This document shows, piece by piece, positions 10,161 through 24,439 of a DNA stretch of 64,000 nucleotides. The position numbers and the translations under genes were made by a program. Below the pieces are notes generated by a model. That model made no database searches. It was not told the origin of the DNA and saw nothing but the letters and a program-made list of their open reading frames with translations. This DNA comes from Oreocharis arfaki (lineage: Eukaryota > Chordata > Aves > Passeriformes > Paramythiidae): contig VZRR01011376.1 in the NCBI GenBank assembly GCA_013398015.1, positions 419,133 through 483,132 on the forward strand, in the 5' to 3' direction. How positions within the stretch are numbered: position 1 is the first letter of the stretch; the number at the start of each line of letters is the position of its first letter.

Positions 10161-13100
10161 GATTAGGATTCCAGAAGTGGGAGAATACAACCAAGATTTG
10201 CATTGAATTTCCTTTACTTGTTTGTTTTTTTCCTATTCACTTCTGCTAATAAAAGAATGGAGAGAGAGAATTGATGAGAACCCAGGCAAAAGGGAAACTG
10301 GAACCCAGTGACAAATTGTGGATTTAGGAGACTGAGGGTTCCTGGCACTAGACTGATGGTTTCTGACCATTGTTCAGAGCCCAGTGACACATCCAGAAAG
10401 CACCTGTGAAAGGCTAAATCTAATTGTGTTAGGCATCACTTCTTGCCAGCTTTTGGATGTGTAAGGGAAACATTTTGTGCATTTTTAGTTTATAACCGCT
10501 TAAATTTTTTCAAATTCTTTGAAAGGGGTAAAGAGACAAAACTTGAACCGTAACTGTTGCAGTCTTCTCACACAATTTTTCTTTGGACAAATATGAAGGA
10601 TAGCCTGTAGTTAGAAGGGTGGTGGGAAGGGAACTGTATTTTCTAAGCCTGAGTTAGACCACCACCTTTGACACCAGTGAGACTTCACTAATGCCCAGTT
10701 CCTTAGATCGTATTGAGATACGTGAATGAGACACAAAACTATTCTGAACCTCTACTCTTGTTTTTTCATTTGACAGGTAGAGATAAAGTATACAAAGAAA
10801 AATCACATCAGCCTGTGTTACTGAGCATGTTTGTTTCTGAAGGCTACTTTTAGAATGGGTGGGACGTAGACTTGAAAAGGCACAAGAGGTACTTATCAAG
10901 AATTTGTTTAGAAATAGGTCTGAATTACTTTGGTTCAGTGCATGAAGTAATAAATAAGTTATTTGCGTGCAGAGTTCTTGGTTGTAACTTGGGTTACAGA
11001 GGCTGTGGTTGAGGCTAGAAGTTTATCATCATCCCTTGAAAGAACACAAGATGGCCTGAAATATGAACCATGAGATAACTAAACTACGGAAAGTTGTCCT
11101 CTTCTAGCTTAGTTGGGCTCCATGGGATCCAAGAACATCAGAATTTTGATCAAGCCTTTTCCTGGGGAAGAAGCAGCCATAGCTTCTCTCAGTCTTTCTC
11201 ATCCCCTTCCCTGGACTTCATTTTCTAGTTAAGACAGTGTTTGTGCTGTCATTTCTGCTGCTGAGGGGAAATTGTATTTTATTGAAATGTATATTTTCAT
11301 TAAATTGGTGGGAGATTAACCTCTGAATATTGTTCATTATTATGCTACTACAGTAGATGTGAAGAGACAGAAACAGGTTTTATGGACTTACTGTGCCCAA
11401 AGTACAAGAAAAAAATTCTGATTAATAAGCCCTATTTTGTCTGTCAGAGGTCCTGCCACAGATCCCTTTCCAGCCACTTGAGTGTCATTCTATGCTGTGC
11501 TCTTCTCTGTTATTTCCTGGCTAAGAGGACTAAAATAAGAACTAGCATTATGCCAACACACAGTAACTAAAACACCTTACTGTAAGGCACAGGAATGACA
11601 GCTATAAAAGGCAAATCAAAAAGCAGTGCAATTCTCGCTAATAAATGATACGTTCTGTGGAGAAATGCTGAAATGAGATTTCTTTGCTATTGCAAGTTTG
11701 GCCAATATAAATAACTGTGTAGGGATAGTTGGCTTATGTCTGGTGCTTGGTATGTTGTGCTTCAGTGTAACTAGAAAAAGCGATAAGATTGAGCATAGAG
11801 TTTTGTCAAAAAGCAGAGCTTATTATTAGCAAGTTCACATACCATTTCTTGAATTTCTGCTGGAAAAAAAAATGGCTGGAGATGCTAGAAAGGGCTGCTT
11901 TACACATCTGCTGAGAAAATATATGCAGTCCTTGACAGTGAGTAATAGGTGATTTACATGAGAGGTTGGACACCTGCACTTGGAAAGGTTACAGGATATT
12001 TTCTTCATCCTTGGAGCTACTGTGCAGCATGGTTTTGTGAGCTCTGGGGGGAGAATAATGATAGGGGGATAAGCCAGCTCTTATTTGTTGCTTGATCCAA
12101 ATCACTGTGGTGCTTTGTTGTTTTTTAGTGGTTTTTTTTCTTGTTTTTGGTGGGTTTGTTTGGTTTTTTTTTGGTTGTTTTTTTTTTTACTTGGCAGAAA
12201 AAAAAGAAAAAAATAAGAACAAAACCCAAAACAAAAGAAAAGTCGTTTGTGCAACTACGTTGAATAACTGTTGGGAATTCTGTCTGGTGACTTGCCAGAG
12301 GAGTTGAACTCTCAAGTGCTTCTGCAAGTTTTGGGAGAAAGGTGGCCGACTAATAGAGATGATGTTATTGCCCCTGCAAGACAAAGGACTGCAGCAAGAA
12401 TTCAAGACACCGGAGAATGAATGCTGCCCTGAGCTTCACTCCAAAGTGTTGCCATCAGAAATTACCCCTTCTCTCAGATGGCCCAATGGTCCAAATGTGC
12501 TACATAGCTGTTGCCTACCAGGCTTTGCTGTTCTCAGGCTGCATTGTGTTTGCAGTTACTCACTGAGGTAAGAATGAGTAACTGTAATTACGGATAAAGC
12601 CTCAAACTAAATCTTGCAGAATTGGCTGATAAGAACACTAGGTACTATTCTCATCACCTCTATTTCTTATGCTTTTGGGCATCAGATGGATTTCCCAGGA
12701 TGTAGTGGTGCTTTGTTTACAGTAGATAGAAATATGAGTTCCAGGTCTCTACCATGGAGCGGTTATTTTATGTAGCACTAAAAGGTTTGTAAATTTACGC
12801 GATAAAATCAATCATGCAGTTTCCTGCTTTTGGCTTCATGGTCAAAGCTGATCAGTTGATCAGAGAAGTTAATGTCTTAATTCCTTTTATACTGTATGAC
12901 CAGAAAGTGGCTTACGAAGAGCTGTCTTTTCTTCTCACATAAACATCCTACTGTTTCTTCTGTCTGTAATCCTGATGACATTGTTGCACATGCTTTGCAT
13001 ACCAGGTGCAAACACTGAAAATCATAAATAAAAGGTCTCTTAACTTTTTCACTTCTTGATGGCGTTTTGATCTGGTCACAGTGAAAAGAAAGGGAAGATA

Positions 13101-14356
13101 TTTTATGGGGGTAGGAATATAGTTGAAAGTGGGTGTGGGGACCAGTGGGAGCACATACTTCCCTTAGGATGATTTTCACTTTCATTGGGGAGATCTCACA
13201 TGCTTTGGCAAGGGATTGTTGTCCTACCACCTGCTTTTTTTGTGCTCACAGAATGCCTTAGGGAGCTGCTCACAGAGACAGAAGACTGAAGCAGTATGCT
13301 ACAAGAGATTCAGGCCTGCAAGCACTGTTTTAGACAGTAAATATAAATAAGAGTAGATGCCTTTTGGATTATTATGAGGCTTTCTTTTACTTCTTGATAA
13401 TATGGTTCAGCCTAACTATTTTTCCAGCAGTGGCTGTGCAGCAGTTTAGAAGCAGCTGTTAGAAAAGGCAGAGCTCAGCTGCTAGGGCGGACTGTGCTGG
13501 AAGGGCTCCAGAGATGCTGTTTGTGAGGAGCTACAGCAAGTGTGTGCGTGTATAGAGACCCTGGGACTTCTCCTGAGGGAGTGATGACAGAGAAGAGGGA
13601 ATAGCTTGCTGTTCAGTTTCCTCTTCTTGGCTGGGGATGTCTAGAAGCAGGAAAACCCCACCTGCACTATCTCCCTTTGAGTAGAATGAACATCTTGTAG
13701 GAGAGAGGAGCAGCTGTTGGGGAGCTCTAGTCTGTAGAGCTCTTCTGGTTTACCCGAAGCTGGTTTTGCCTTTTGCTTCTAAGTGTGTTTAAGATCTATC
13801 TACCTACATAGATGTCTGGATTAAAAAAAAAAAATCATGTTAGCCTTTCTCACAAAAGAGTGCTCTGACTAATGGTTGGAACTGCTAGCGGGTGTACAGT
13901 GTGTATGGAAGAATGGGAATGAAGTTTGTCTGGGTTTCTTCATCCTCCAAAGGTTTTGAAAAACCCAGTTCTTCTCTGTTACATTAAACTTCAAGTACTC
14001 CCTCTGGAAATGGAATGAAACATTTTTTTAGCTAGATTTGGTGCTTTTGGCCTAAAACAATAAAGGGCTTCCTTGTCTTCTCTCATGAACAATTGACAAC
14101 TGGTTAAATAACTGTTTAAATATCTTTTGAACTCTTACTGTTGTTAAACTTTTTCTCTTCTCTATTTTCTAGGGGATGGCATGGTCTTCTAAATACTTTG
14201 TGGGAAAGAATTCTCAATTTTCCTAAAACTTTTTAAGTGCATGTATGGGAAAACAAGCATCTGTCTTTTTAATGCCATTTTTTTCCTCTTTTTGATAGCT
14301 TGTCAGAGAGATCATCTTGAAAAGTGTCCCTGAATAATAATTCTACCTTATTATTC
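10161..14356. other. intergenic, nothing recognised except simple repeats
   Basis: AT-rich DNA with scattered short open frames on both strands and no recognisable exon, RNA gene or complete transposon. It includes the T-rich/A-rich inverted tract listed at 12115-12242. Confidence 0.5.
12115..12242. repeat. T/G-rich tract facing an A/C-rich tract (inverted low-complexity repeat)
   Basis: About 75 bases of T with interspersed G (12115-12189) are followed after a short ACTTGGCAG spacer by about 45 bases of A with interspersed C/G. The two halves are imperfectly complementary and could fold into a long hairpin. Confidence 0.7.
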
Positions 14357-14809
14357 TGATGCCTTGAGAGGCTACCTAGAAACGGAGACTCCTAGACAGG
14401 AGTAAGGGAATAGAGGTCGATATTTATTTGAAAGGCCTTCAAAGGTACCCCTTCAAAGGGGAGCCAAAGGCTACGTCCAAAAAAAGGACCCCAAGATGGA
14501 TGACAAGTCATGAGTTCTTCACACTTTTATAGGTTTGGTCCATTTGCATACCAGCAAATATTTGCCAATTAAAACTTTAGCTAATGGTGTAATTTCTCCA
14601 GGCTTACCTCCCCCCCGCCCCCAAGATGTTAGTTTACACATTTTGGGCCTGGGACAGTCTGGGTGTCCTTGGAGAGCAAACTTAGAGGGGCTTTGTTATG
14701 CCTGTCTTAGCATGAGAGAGCAGAAGTTAACAGGCTACAAGAAACTTCAGAGTTATGCACTAGGCAGTACAGGATTTGAAAAATATAAAAGATAAAACCT
14801 AAGCCATCA
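14357..14809 (-). mobile_element. solo LTR, endogenous retrovirus, minus orientation
   Basis: A block of about 453 bp with inverted termini (TGATGCC on the left, GCCATCA on the right). On the minus strand it has a TATA box (TATAAAAG, plus 14524-14531) and, about 100 bases further, AATAAA (plus 14423-14428), the U3-R layout of a retroviral LTR. It resembles ERVK-type LTRs that I know from bird genomes (recollection, not a search). The flanks share only ATTC, so the target-site duplication is not clean. Just outside the right end the minus strand has a short purine stretch (AAAAGGAA), possibly a relic polypurine tract, but no internal coding sequence is visible. Confidence 0.75.
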
Positions 14810-17520
14810 ATTCCTTTTGCGGTATCCTGTTGTATAATGTGTGGTGGTTAAGATGCCATTGTCCTTTGCAGTACAGAATCGTAAGCTAAAGAGAGATGTC
14901 TTAGAGACTCAGCTGTACAGGATGCATCCTTCAGCAGCTCAGCTGTCTGTGGAAATTCACTTTTTTTCTTCTCAGGTTTTTTATCTTCTTAATATTTGTT
15001 TAGCTGCTCTTCATTCAAACTCTGGCTGTTACTTGGCTGGATCAGTTGCTTATGCACTGTCTGATCTCTGCCTCTTGCTGTGTTAATGATCCCAAGTGCT
15101 GGTGCTTGTGCAGAGTGTAATTACCTGGTGGCAAAGTTCATCCTGTCTTTGGTGCTGTCTTTGGCAGTCACAGTTCCGTGCGACTTCTTTCATCCCCTTA
15201 GAATGTAGAATGATACTGTCCCCTAGCCTTATGTACGCGTGTCTCTTAACTCAGCTTTCAGAGCTTATTCATTCTCTGCTGATTCAAAGTGGCAGCTGTG
15301 CCGTCAATCTGTCAGTTTTCCCCCATTTGGTGTGTTGGAGATGCTCTACTTCCCACATCGGCTCAGGAATGCTGTCTGGCCCCTTGTGCTCTGCAGGTCT
15401 GCTGCACCTGAATCAGAAGTTGGAGTCAGACTCCGTTGGTGCGAGCACTCATGGTTTCAGTGGTAGAACTCCTATCATAGGAGAGAAAACTCATGGAAGA
15501 GGACTCAGGCAAGCCACATTTGCAGACTTGGGACAATTCATACGTAGTGTTCTATATCTGCAGTGCAACTGGCAACAGACGTGTCACTCGTTTCAGTACT
15601 GCTTGTCTTTCTTCATTCTGGTTACTGTTGAATTTCAATATTTGTCCTTGCTGACTGCCACATTGCTGGGTTTGACAGGTTGTTGCCAGAATTTGAGTCT
15701 GCTGACATAAACTTTGCATATATTTAAGCAGAGATTCAACTGGTGATTATCCTGTGTCAGAGTAGATCCTGCTTTGATTGTGTATAGTAGATTAGGGAAG
15801 GGTGCCTTTTGAGAGAAGGAGGACAGCTATATCTCATATTTATTTGATGAATCTTTCAAAGAATTGGTTGTGCTGAAGAATACAGCACAGAAATATCCCC
15901 TGGCTAAGATGTATGTTGGGTTGAATGCCGATGCAATGAAAAGTAACCGTAGTTTTTCCTTATTTTGATTGCTGCGTATTGGTACAATTTGTAAGGTAAT
16001 TGTTTCTGTAAAAAGAAGAGATTATTCAGGACTTGATACTTACCAAGAAGCCATGCTATTTAAGGGTTATAGAAATTTTTAGATTTCCTTCAACAACCAA
16101 GACTGGAATCATGCAAAATTAATGTTATGGTGAACTATATGTCATGCTTCTACAGAATGCATAAATTACTTTCAATGAATCTTAATACTCAAGTGCTTTC
16201 TGGGGTAACTGTTATTCCTGAAAATCAGAAGAAAAGATAAATTTTCTACTTCCAGTAAAAATCCTGCTGTAGTAATTTTTAGCTAGGATAATCCAGAGGC
16301 AGTTGAAAAGTGAAATTTCTGCATCCGTGAACCTGTGGACTTCTTCAGGAAGACTGCTCTGTCAGGTTTTAATTCCTGTTAAAATAATTAGAATTTGTAA
16401 AAGAAGATGGAACAGTTCTTTGTATAAAATGACTAGAAAATATTTTTTTTTGTTCTGTATTGTTTTAGTTGAGTTGATGTATAAAGACAATTTTACTTTC
16501 TGAGAGCCAGGCTGTTGATAGAATTGCATAGGAAAAAATTGAGCAGAACTTGCTCAAGGGAATAGTGCTTTACTCCTCCCTTAACACCATCAACACCAGA
16601 AAGATTAATTTTTTCAGTGTCTGTTTTGATGTTGCTCTGAATTTCAGAGTTCAGTCTTCAGTGAAGTAAGAGTATCTCAAGCAGAGAGATACCATATTGA
16701 GATTTGAGTTCTCCATATCCTTTGATGTCTTAGTGCAAAACTTGGTGTATAATTTCCAGTTGAAATAAATGAGCATATCTAGGTGACTCCTTGGAGAGTT
16801 CTTAAAAATTAAAAAAAAAATCATAATGGGAATTTATCTCTAAGCCTAAGTCTAAAATGTTGCATCTATTTTTCCTTACACCTCACAGACTTGTCATGGT
16901 TGTGGCTTTTCATGTGACCATAGTAATCATAGGGGCATCACACATTTTTATTTGAATGGATTTAAAAAGAAAACTAAGAAAGTTTTCACACAGAGTGGGG
17001 AAAGTTCTAATACATAATTATAGCCTAGCTTGTTTGTTTTAATTTTTGGGCAAGAATTAACACATTCTCTGTCCTGTTTCTCCAACCCTAACAACTTACA
17101 AATGAACGCTGATGAAACTTATGGTATAAAACGTTTTTATTACCAGAGTGATTTGACAGTTTTATTTTGTGAAACTTTTTAGAGTCTCTTGCCATGACTC
17201 TCCAATTTTGGAGATCTATTTTAGAAATAAAAGAAATTTTCTGCCACTCTATTTGGAGAGGGGAGAAAACAAAGCAAGTTTTCTTGGATATTCTTCAAAC
17301 CAGGAAATATCAATATATGTTGTAATCTTTGCAGCATTTTCTGTGGTTGCACAAAACCCTGTCACCAAAACTTTGACTTCCCTGGAGTTATTTGAAAAAC
17401 TTCAGATACTGCCATAAATCTGGGGGTTGTGAAACTGGTGGGTAAACAGGAACCTAGAGGGCTTCCAGCACTCTTCTACTCTGCTCAGAACACTCATAGT
17501 TGACATGGTAGGGATGGTGT
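14810..17520. other. intergenic, no supported gene
   Basis: Contains the longest unexplained open frame of the intergenic region (plus strand, 15096-15710, 204 codons). It is rich in Cys, Ser and Leu, shows no domain and has no exon boundaries, so I treat it as chance. No minus-strand frame suggests retroviral internal sequence belonging to the neighbouring LTR. Confidence 0.5.
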
Positions 17521-17565
17521 AATCACAGAACCATTTAGGTTGGAAAAGTCACTTAAGGTCAGGTG
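17521..17565 (-). mobile_element. CR1 LINE 3'-tail remnant
   Basis: The string AATCACAGAACCATTTAGGT followed by TGGAAAAGTCACTTAAGGTC matches the reverse complement of the conserved CR1 3' end, in which AATCATAGAATGGTTTGGGT-like sequence is followed by GGAAGGGACCTTAAAGATC. Only this tail is recognisable. Confidence 0.75.
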
Positions 17566-20500
17566 TAACTGTAATAATACAGGTTCATTTTGTACCTTTT
17601 GTAGGCCTGGGATATCTGCCCTTGCTGTAGATGCCGCTATTCTGATGAGAGAGGTGGGTAGGAAAGATATCTACCAAGAAGAGCTTCCTGCAGGTGGTGG
17701 TGCTGGTGAAGTCAAGTATTTTGCAGGTGTATGTTTCATGCTAGTGGCAGTGGTACCAAGAGGATCAGACACTGTATGGATTTGTTAGGTTATTTCAGAA
17801 AAACCATCACACTGTATATGGAAATGGGAATATGCTTGCAGTAGTGTCTATAATAGCCTCGGATACAGATCGGTATGCGTGTTCTCACTTGTCTTCAGGA
17901 TGCTGCTTTTAGGGTTACTAAAATGCAGTGGAGAAGGTGACAGAATAAGCCATTTCCTATAAAATGGGAAATTAAGTTCAGAACTGAAACATATTCTGTT
18001 TCTTAAAATAAATAAATGCATAAAAATTAAGCCAAATATAAATTAAGCCAAATATGAGATATTCATGTGATAGATTTGCTCCCTGTAGCATTCTTGTCCA
18101 CTTTTTGATTTTTTGGATATGAAGAAGGTTATTGGCATGTTAGGAGTAGTGAGTGATGTCTGGCTTTGATTGCAGCATAATCCTTGGCAGCAAATAGGCC
18201 TGCATGCTTGGAAGAAATCATAAAGCAGAAGTGAAATGCAGTCAGTACATTTGTGTGAGGTGTTTACTTTGAGATAATATTTACTTATACAGTGGAGCAT
18301 GCTCCTATTGCATGACGGAAGTACAGCCAATAATGCTGCTCTGAAGAGTTCCTTTTTCTCCTAAAAGTAAATATGTTGTTGTATGTGGGGGAAGGAGAAG
18401 AAAGATGAATATCTAGGAAACAAATATGTGCAGCGGTTCAAGGCTCTTGATTTTCAATCTTCCCAATGAGTTCTGATTGCATTGATTATTTTTTTTAGTC
18501 TACTCCAGGTACATCATGATTTACCTTTGATTCCATATCAGCATATGTGGTGATGTTGCTGCTGTAATTCTCTGGCAATCCAATGAACAATTATGGCAAG
18601 AATTACTCATTTTTTTCCGTATTGCTTTTTGCTTAGATGCAGAGGCATATAAAACTAAAGGTGATCCAATTAAACTTGGCAGACAGTTGCTAGTTTGAAT
18701 TGTTTCAAAGAAAATGACTGCAGAGAAGATGAAAAAACAGTAAAATTAGAAGTAATATTTTTTTTTTCATTTTTCAAGTTCACATGGAGAGACTGGCTTG
18801 GCATTAACTATTCCATGTGACAGTCAGTTTGATTTGAATGTCACTGAAGACTGTCTCCAGCTTCTGTTCCCCAAGGGTCTAGATGAATCTTTTTGGAGGT
18901 GTACTGAGTTAAAGATTAATAGCAATAAAGAAGGGAATATGGAAGGATATGTGGAAGGGTTAACTCTAAGGAATTACAGGCTTGACTTACTACCATTTGG
19001 AGATTAATTCGTAACAAAGATTTTTATGAAGTATTGAATTTCATTAACTACTTAAGTCTGTTCCTGTGTAAACTTAAGCCTTCATTCTTTCAACCTACAT
19101 TTAAGAGTTTAAATATGTATGAGTGAAGGAACACTAAACCCAGACTTTGGTTCATCATCACAAAATACAATTCACCTCAATAATTCTCCTGTTATTTTCT
19201 TTGAATGAGATAATGCAGGATATCAAATTTTTGTGTGTGTGGGTGGTCAGTAGTGGTATCCAAGTCAACAGTGCAGAGCTGTACTAATTGAACTTAGGAG
19301 GATTTAAGCACTGAGTGACTTTCAGTAGGTTTTTTGCTTTAAGAAGGTGTTTGAAACACTTATGTAGTATAGAACTGAATGGAAGTAACCTAGGGTTATG
19401 TTACAGAGTCTTTGCAGTCTCAAAGTTCAATGTCTACTCTATGCTCTAGCTTTCCTCTGTGATTTACAAAAAGAAGTAGATACCCTCAGAGAGCTGGAGC
19501 AGGTGAGTCCACCAAAATTATTGACAGAGAAAGGTAGACAAGAAAAATACTTTGTTTCTTTTTGTCTTTCGTATATTCTTACAGTAAACATTAGGTGTGA
19601 AAATATGAGGTAATATTATAAGCTAAATTTACTCCTTTATAATAAGTAAAAATCAAGGTTCGAAAGGGGGAAGACCAGATCTTAACACGATAGTTAGTAT
19701 ACTATTAGATTCTGTTACAATTTTTTTCTGACTGAAGGGCCTGCATTTGAAGGTTGTGCTTAGGAGAGGAAAAAGTGTTGGTTTGTGTAGTAGTAAAGCC
19801 ATTCTAGTTCAGACTACCAATCCACATATAAAACCCCATACTTTTTCCCCTGTAGTCCCAATCCACTTTTTTTTTTATCATGTGGCCAATTCTGAAAATA
19901 TATAGAGGAGATATAAAGAAACCCTAACCAGTAAATAATTTGTTATTAGTTCCCAGCAATGTCTATCTGGTATGATTTGATTGTCCATATAAGTAGCTCT
20001 AAGACTTTTGTGAGTCTTAAGTTTTTGCTTCAGTGATATGTGTTGTATAATAAAGCAGCTCTTCCTGTTCAAAGAGGGAAGACAGCCTTTAGACTTTGCC
20101 TTTTGTTTTGAGGAAGAAAGTATTTCTTCTTCAGATAAATGGTTCTGTTTATTTTCTTAGATCACATTTTTTTCATCCCCTATCCTCTTCAGCTTGTGAG
20201 CTGATAGCTTGCTGGGTAATGTGAGATACTGTCTTTCACCAAAATACTCTATATGTGGGAATCTGCAACAGGCTGAAGAGTTTGCTTCTTAACCCAGACA
20301 GTCCAAGCATGTAAAAAGTCACCCCTCAATCTTCCTTGTTCTTAGACTTGTCTTAATTTCTCCTTATGCCTAAATTGATTGTAGAGCTGAGAAAGGTACC
20401 TTTGTGGACAAGTGGCTCCAGGATTACTCAGCAGTGTAAAGCAGTATCTGTCCTCCTTCAGATTCCTGCACAATCTGTCTCTCTGCCTACACAACAGCTC

Positions 20501-23500
20501 TCACTTCTAGCTTCTTTCCCTGTTCCAGTATCTATGCCTCATATTCCAAGTTCATGTCCTTCTGTTAGAACCAGTATTGCTTTCTCCTTGAGTTTTTGAG
20601 GTGGCCCTTCCAGGAGGAAAATTCTTCTTTGCTCTTCATCCAAATCTATTCCTCTCCATTTCTTGTGGAACCTTCATATGAAATACAGAATTTCTTTCTC
20701 CCTGAAGGGTAGTGGTTGAAAATGTAGGATCTCTAACCTTCAGCCTGGCTCATAACAGTCCAAAACAGCACTGACAATGAAATGCCCAATCACTGCAGCC
20801 TTCACCATCTTCTTGAAGTCTTCAGGAAAATTCAGGCTAGGACCAACACCTTTTGTGGGAATAAGCTTAGCTTATCCTGTTAGCCCAACAGGTTTTGGTA
20901 TATTTCTAAGCAATTTCAGCACTTTTGAGAGAAGTCCTAGACAGCTTTAATAGATGACTTGGTGGTATTACCAGTCTTTTGTATGCTTGCTTATTCATTC
21001 CCTCGCCATTGCATATTTTACCTTGGCAAGTGAATCTTGTCAGCACAATTACATCGTGCTGTGTAAGTCAGGAGGTTTGCTCACACATTAAAATTCATCC
21101 AAAACAGAACTGAATCTGGGTTCATGGAAAGGAGAAATTATAGTCTGAAACAAATAATTCTTGCAGCAAGAACAACCAAGAACTATTTTTAGAAGATGTT
21201 GAGTATGTACATTCTAGAGAGCCAAGGACTGCTCAGCATGACAGCACTTGTCATAAAATCGGTAGGAGGGATACCTGCTTAAATTTGGAAATGAGAAAGC
21301 GTATCTGTATTAAACTGAAAAGCTTATTTTAAGGGTTTAGCTCTTGCCTTTGTGATTTTTTTCAGTATTAGAGGTGTTATTTTCACAAACTGTTCTAGTT
21401 CAGCTTCTTTCTCCCATCTTTTTTTGAAGGAGTGGGAAGGAGTCACACATCTTTAGTGCATCTTTAATGTGATAGTCTGAAAATAATTCTAAGTATAATA
21501 TTCATAGTAACTGTGAAGAATAAAGAAGCTGTTGTCTTAAACCTTGTTATTTTTGCACTGCACCATCACAAATATGATATCACTCTCAGGGAAAGCTCAG
21601 AAAAATCTGAGAGTGCAGTCTTTTTAAAAAGGCCTTGATTACAGCTCCACCATCCAGTTGTTCTGACAATCCATGTCATGCAATAGTGTTTCTTCTTGTG
21701 CACTAACTGGAATATGGACGGGTGAGGGAGAAATAATCAGTTTGGGCCTTAAGACTGTCTCTGCTAGGAAACTTAGCAGGGCTTGGGTTTGTGTTTCAGC
21801 ACTGCCCAATGATTCCATATTCAGTGAACTTCCTGGTGTGATTTTTCACCTGAGGCAATCACTTTTTATTCTGACAATACCTTGTGATAGGTATCACAGA
21901 CTAGCAACCATTTACAATAAGGAAGAAGCCCCCCCTTGTTTTGAGGGAGTGCAGATTCCCCATATGCATGGAAACTGTCGTGCTACGCTTCCCAACAGTA
22001 AGTGCATGGAGAGTAGCCTCTTTCATTTCCCATAGAAATGCAGTTCTACAACCCAGTGAGACCAGGACTTGGTGATAGGACTGAGGTCATAAAGGATGCA
22101 AGTATGAAAATATTTGAGTTATTTTCAGTAATTGAAGCAGTAGAACAAACAGAAGTATCTTGGAGGAGATGGCTGATATCTTGAGTCTGTAGCACTATCC
22201 AAATGCTGTAGGTAAAAAATATGGTTAAAGTTTGAGTCCTCCAAGAATAAGAATGTCTGTATTTTTAAAAAGAAATCTGAAATTTTAGTTTTATTTTATA
22301 AATAAAAGCTAAACCATCTGCAAATAGAGAATGGAGTGTTGTCTGTAGGTTTTGAATTCATAAACCTCAGCAAATTCAGGAAATTTTGCCTGAAGTTGCT
22401 GAAACAAATTGAAAAGCAGCTATATGTATAAAACCACCTTCACTTAGCACTGATATTCAAGCACTGACCAGTGTTTGGAAGTACCAAAAAATAACTTATT
22501 GCTTAGCCTTCTGGTTTTCTCCATGAAGTAGACTAATTATCTGCACTTGAATTTAGTCAGAGCATCAGGTTCTGCTTTTCGATCTTATTCAAGGTCCAAA
22601 ATTAAATGATGAAGGTATTTGTTAGATTAAAATATCAAGCATCCTTTCCCTAAACACTCCTTTCACTGAAACAGTGCTCACAAATCCTATGATAGGGTTT
22701 GTATTGAACACTGAATTTTGAAAAGCTAGTATTACTTTCCTGTAGAAACAGTATTTTCCTGAAAGCCTACAGAAAATCCAGGTCTGCATAATTTCTGGAA
22801 TGTATGAAAGTCCTTGCCTTACATGCTCCATGTCTCAAAATACAAAGTAAATGCAATTTTTGCCTTCCAAAATAATGCATCTTTTGCTTGAAATAGGTTC
22901 TCCTGTATTTTGGGTCTTTTACAAGCCATTTCTTCTAGTCTCTTTCCCTCAAGCAGAAGACACTTCTGTGATCCTAGGAATCCCACATCTAGCTTTTTTG
23001 AAAGATGAATGTCTTCAGAGAGAAATGCCTGTCTGCATGCTAAAAATGTTTTTTTCTTTCTCTTACTGTGTTCCCACCTCCCTCTTTGACAATAAAATCC
23101 TATTTTATGTCCTTTTATTCAATTTTTGATCTAACTGTGCTTGACTTACTATGGGCCGGAAAGGTTTTGTACTGTTGTCTCTCTCTGTTAAATTCATGGC
23201 GCTGACTTTGTCTCTCATTGTTCATCTGCTTGCTTCATACCTGCAAATTTCTCATTTTCATTTTTCTGCCTGGGCTGGAGTGTCTTAGTGCTGTTTGCCA
23301 AGTAACACACTAACTCTGCTCCCATTTGTGACCTGGGGTAATTGCACTTTTCTCTCCCATAGTTATCTCCTGTATTCATATTAAATGTCTCTGTTGCATT
23401 ATGTGTCAGGAACAAACTCACTGGGTCCTTAGGATGCTGCTGGAATGAGGTTTCAAAGAAGCCTTCTCAGGTGGGATTCCTCAGGGTCTGGAGCCCAAAG

Positions 23501-24439
23501 CCCCTTTCCTTAGTGAACCTGAGGGAACTGTGGTTTCTAAGGTAATTTGCATGAAATGGGATTTTGGAAGCTGTGGAATTACTAGGCCTGTCCTCACCTA
23601 TGGGGGTCCTGCTGTTCAAGTTGGGAAGCTGTGGCTGTCCTGAGAAACGCTTCTGGATTTCTCTGCATTTTGGGGAGGTATGCCTTGCTTGGGGCCTTCT
23701 GCTGATACTCTGAGTGCTCCTGAGCTCCTGCTTGCCTTGGTAACCTGGAAAGTCAGTATACCAATACAGAAAGTATTAAAAAGTAAGAAGTTCAGGACTG
23801 AGAGAAAACTGGACAGAGGAAGGAAAGGGAATGGTTGCTGTCTTGGTGCCAATCACTCAATCTCAGCACTGTAGCTGAAGGGTTCAATTCAGGCCCCAGT
23901 AAGCAAGCTGGACTTTGAGTTCCCTATGCAAGAAATGAGTTTTTCAGGTCAGTTAGCACTTGCTTTGTGAAACCAGTGTGTTCTTAACAATGGAAATAAC
24001 ACAGGAAAGGACGAAGGTAATTTCTCAGCAACCCATAACTGATTTATGCTGCCAGCAGCATAACTAGGAGTTAGAGCCCTCCAATGGTCTGTAATGGAGA
24101 TGTTTCTCTGATAATCATACTTTCGATCTTTTCCCCATCTCTTTGAGAAATAAATTGGGAAGATTCTACAGTTTATCTTCTTATCCTGGATGTAACTTAA
24201 TTGCTGTAAAGCAGAGCAAATAGAAAGGAATTCTTTCCCATTTTACCTTCCTGAAAGAGGTATTTTTGTCATAGCCTCTGGCAATTTGCAGAAAGTGAAA
24301 TTCTTTGTTTTCAACAAGAGACAGCCAAACAAGACCCCGGACCCAAACATTTATATTTCAGCCCACTGGTATAGATAACAAGGACTATGTAAATTGGTAC
24401 CTAAATGTGAATGCAGTAAATGTTGTTTGGTTACAAAGT

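Noticed and set aside
15096..15710. 204-codon plus-strand open frame next to an LTR
   Set aside because: Cys/Ser/Leu-rich, no domain, no splice or promoter context. A frame of this length can arise by chance in a window of this size and T-rich composition.
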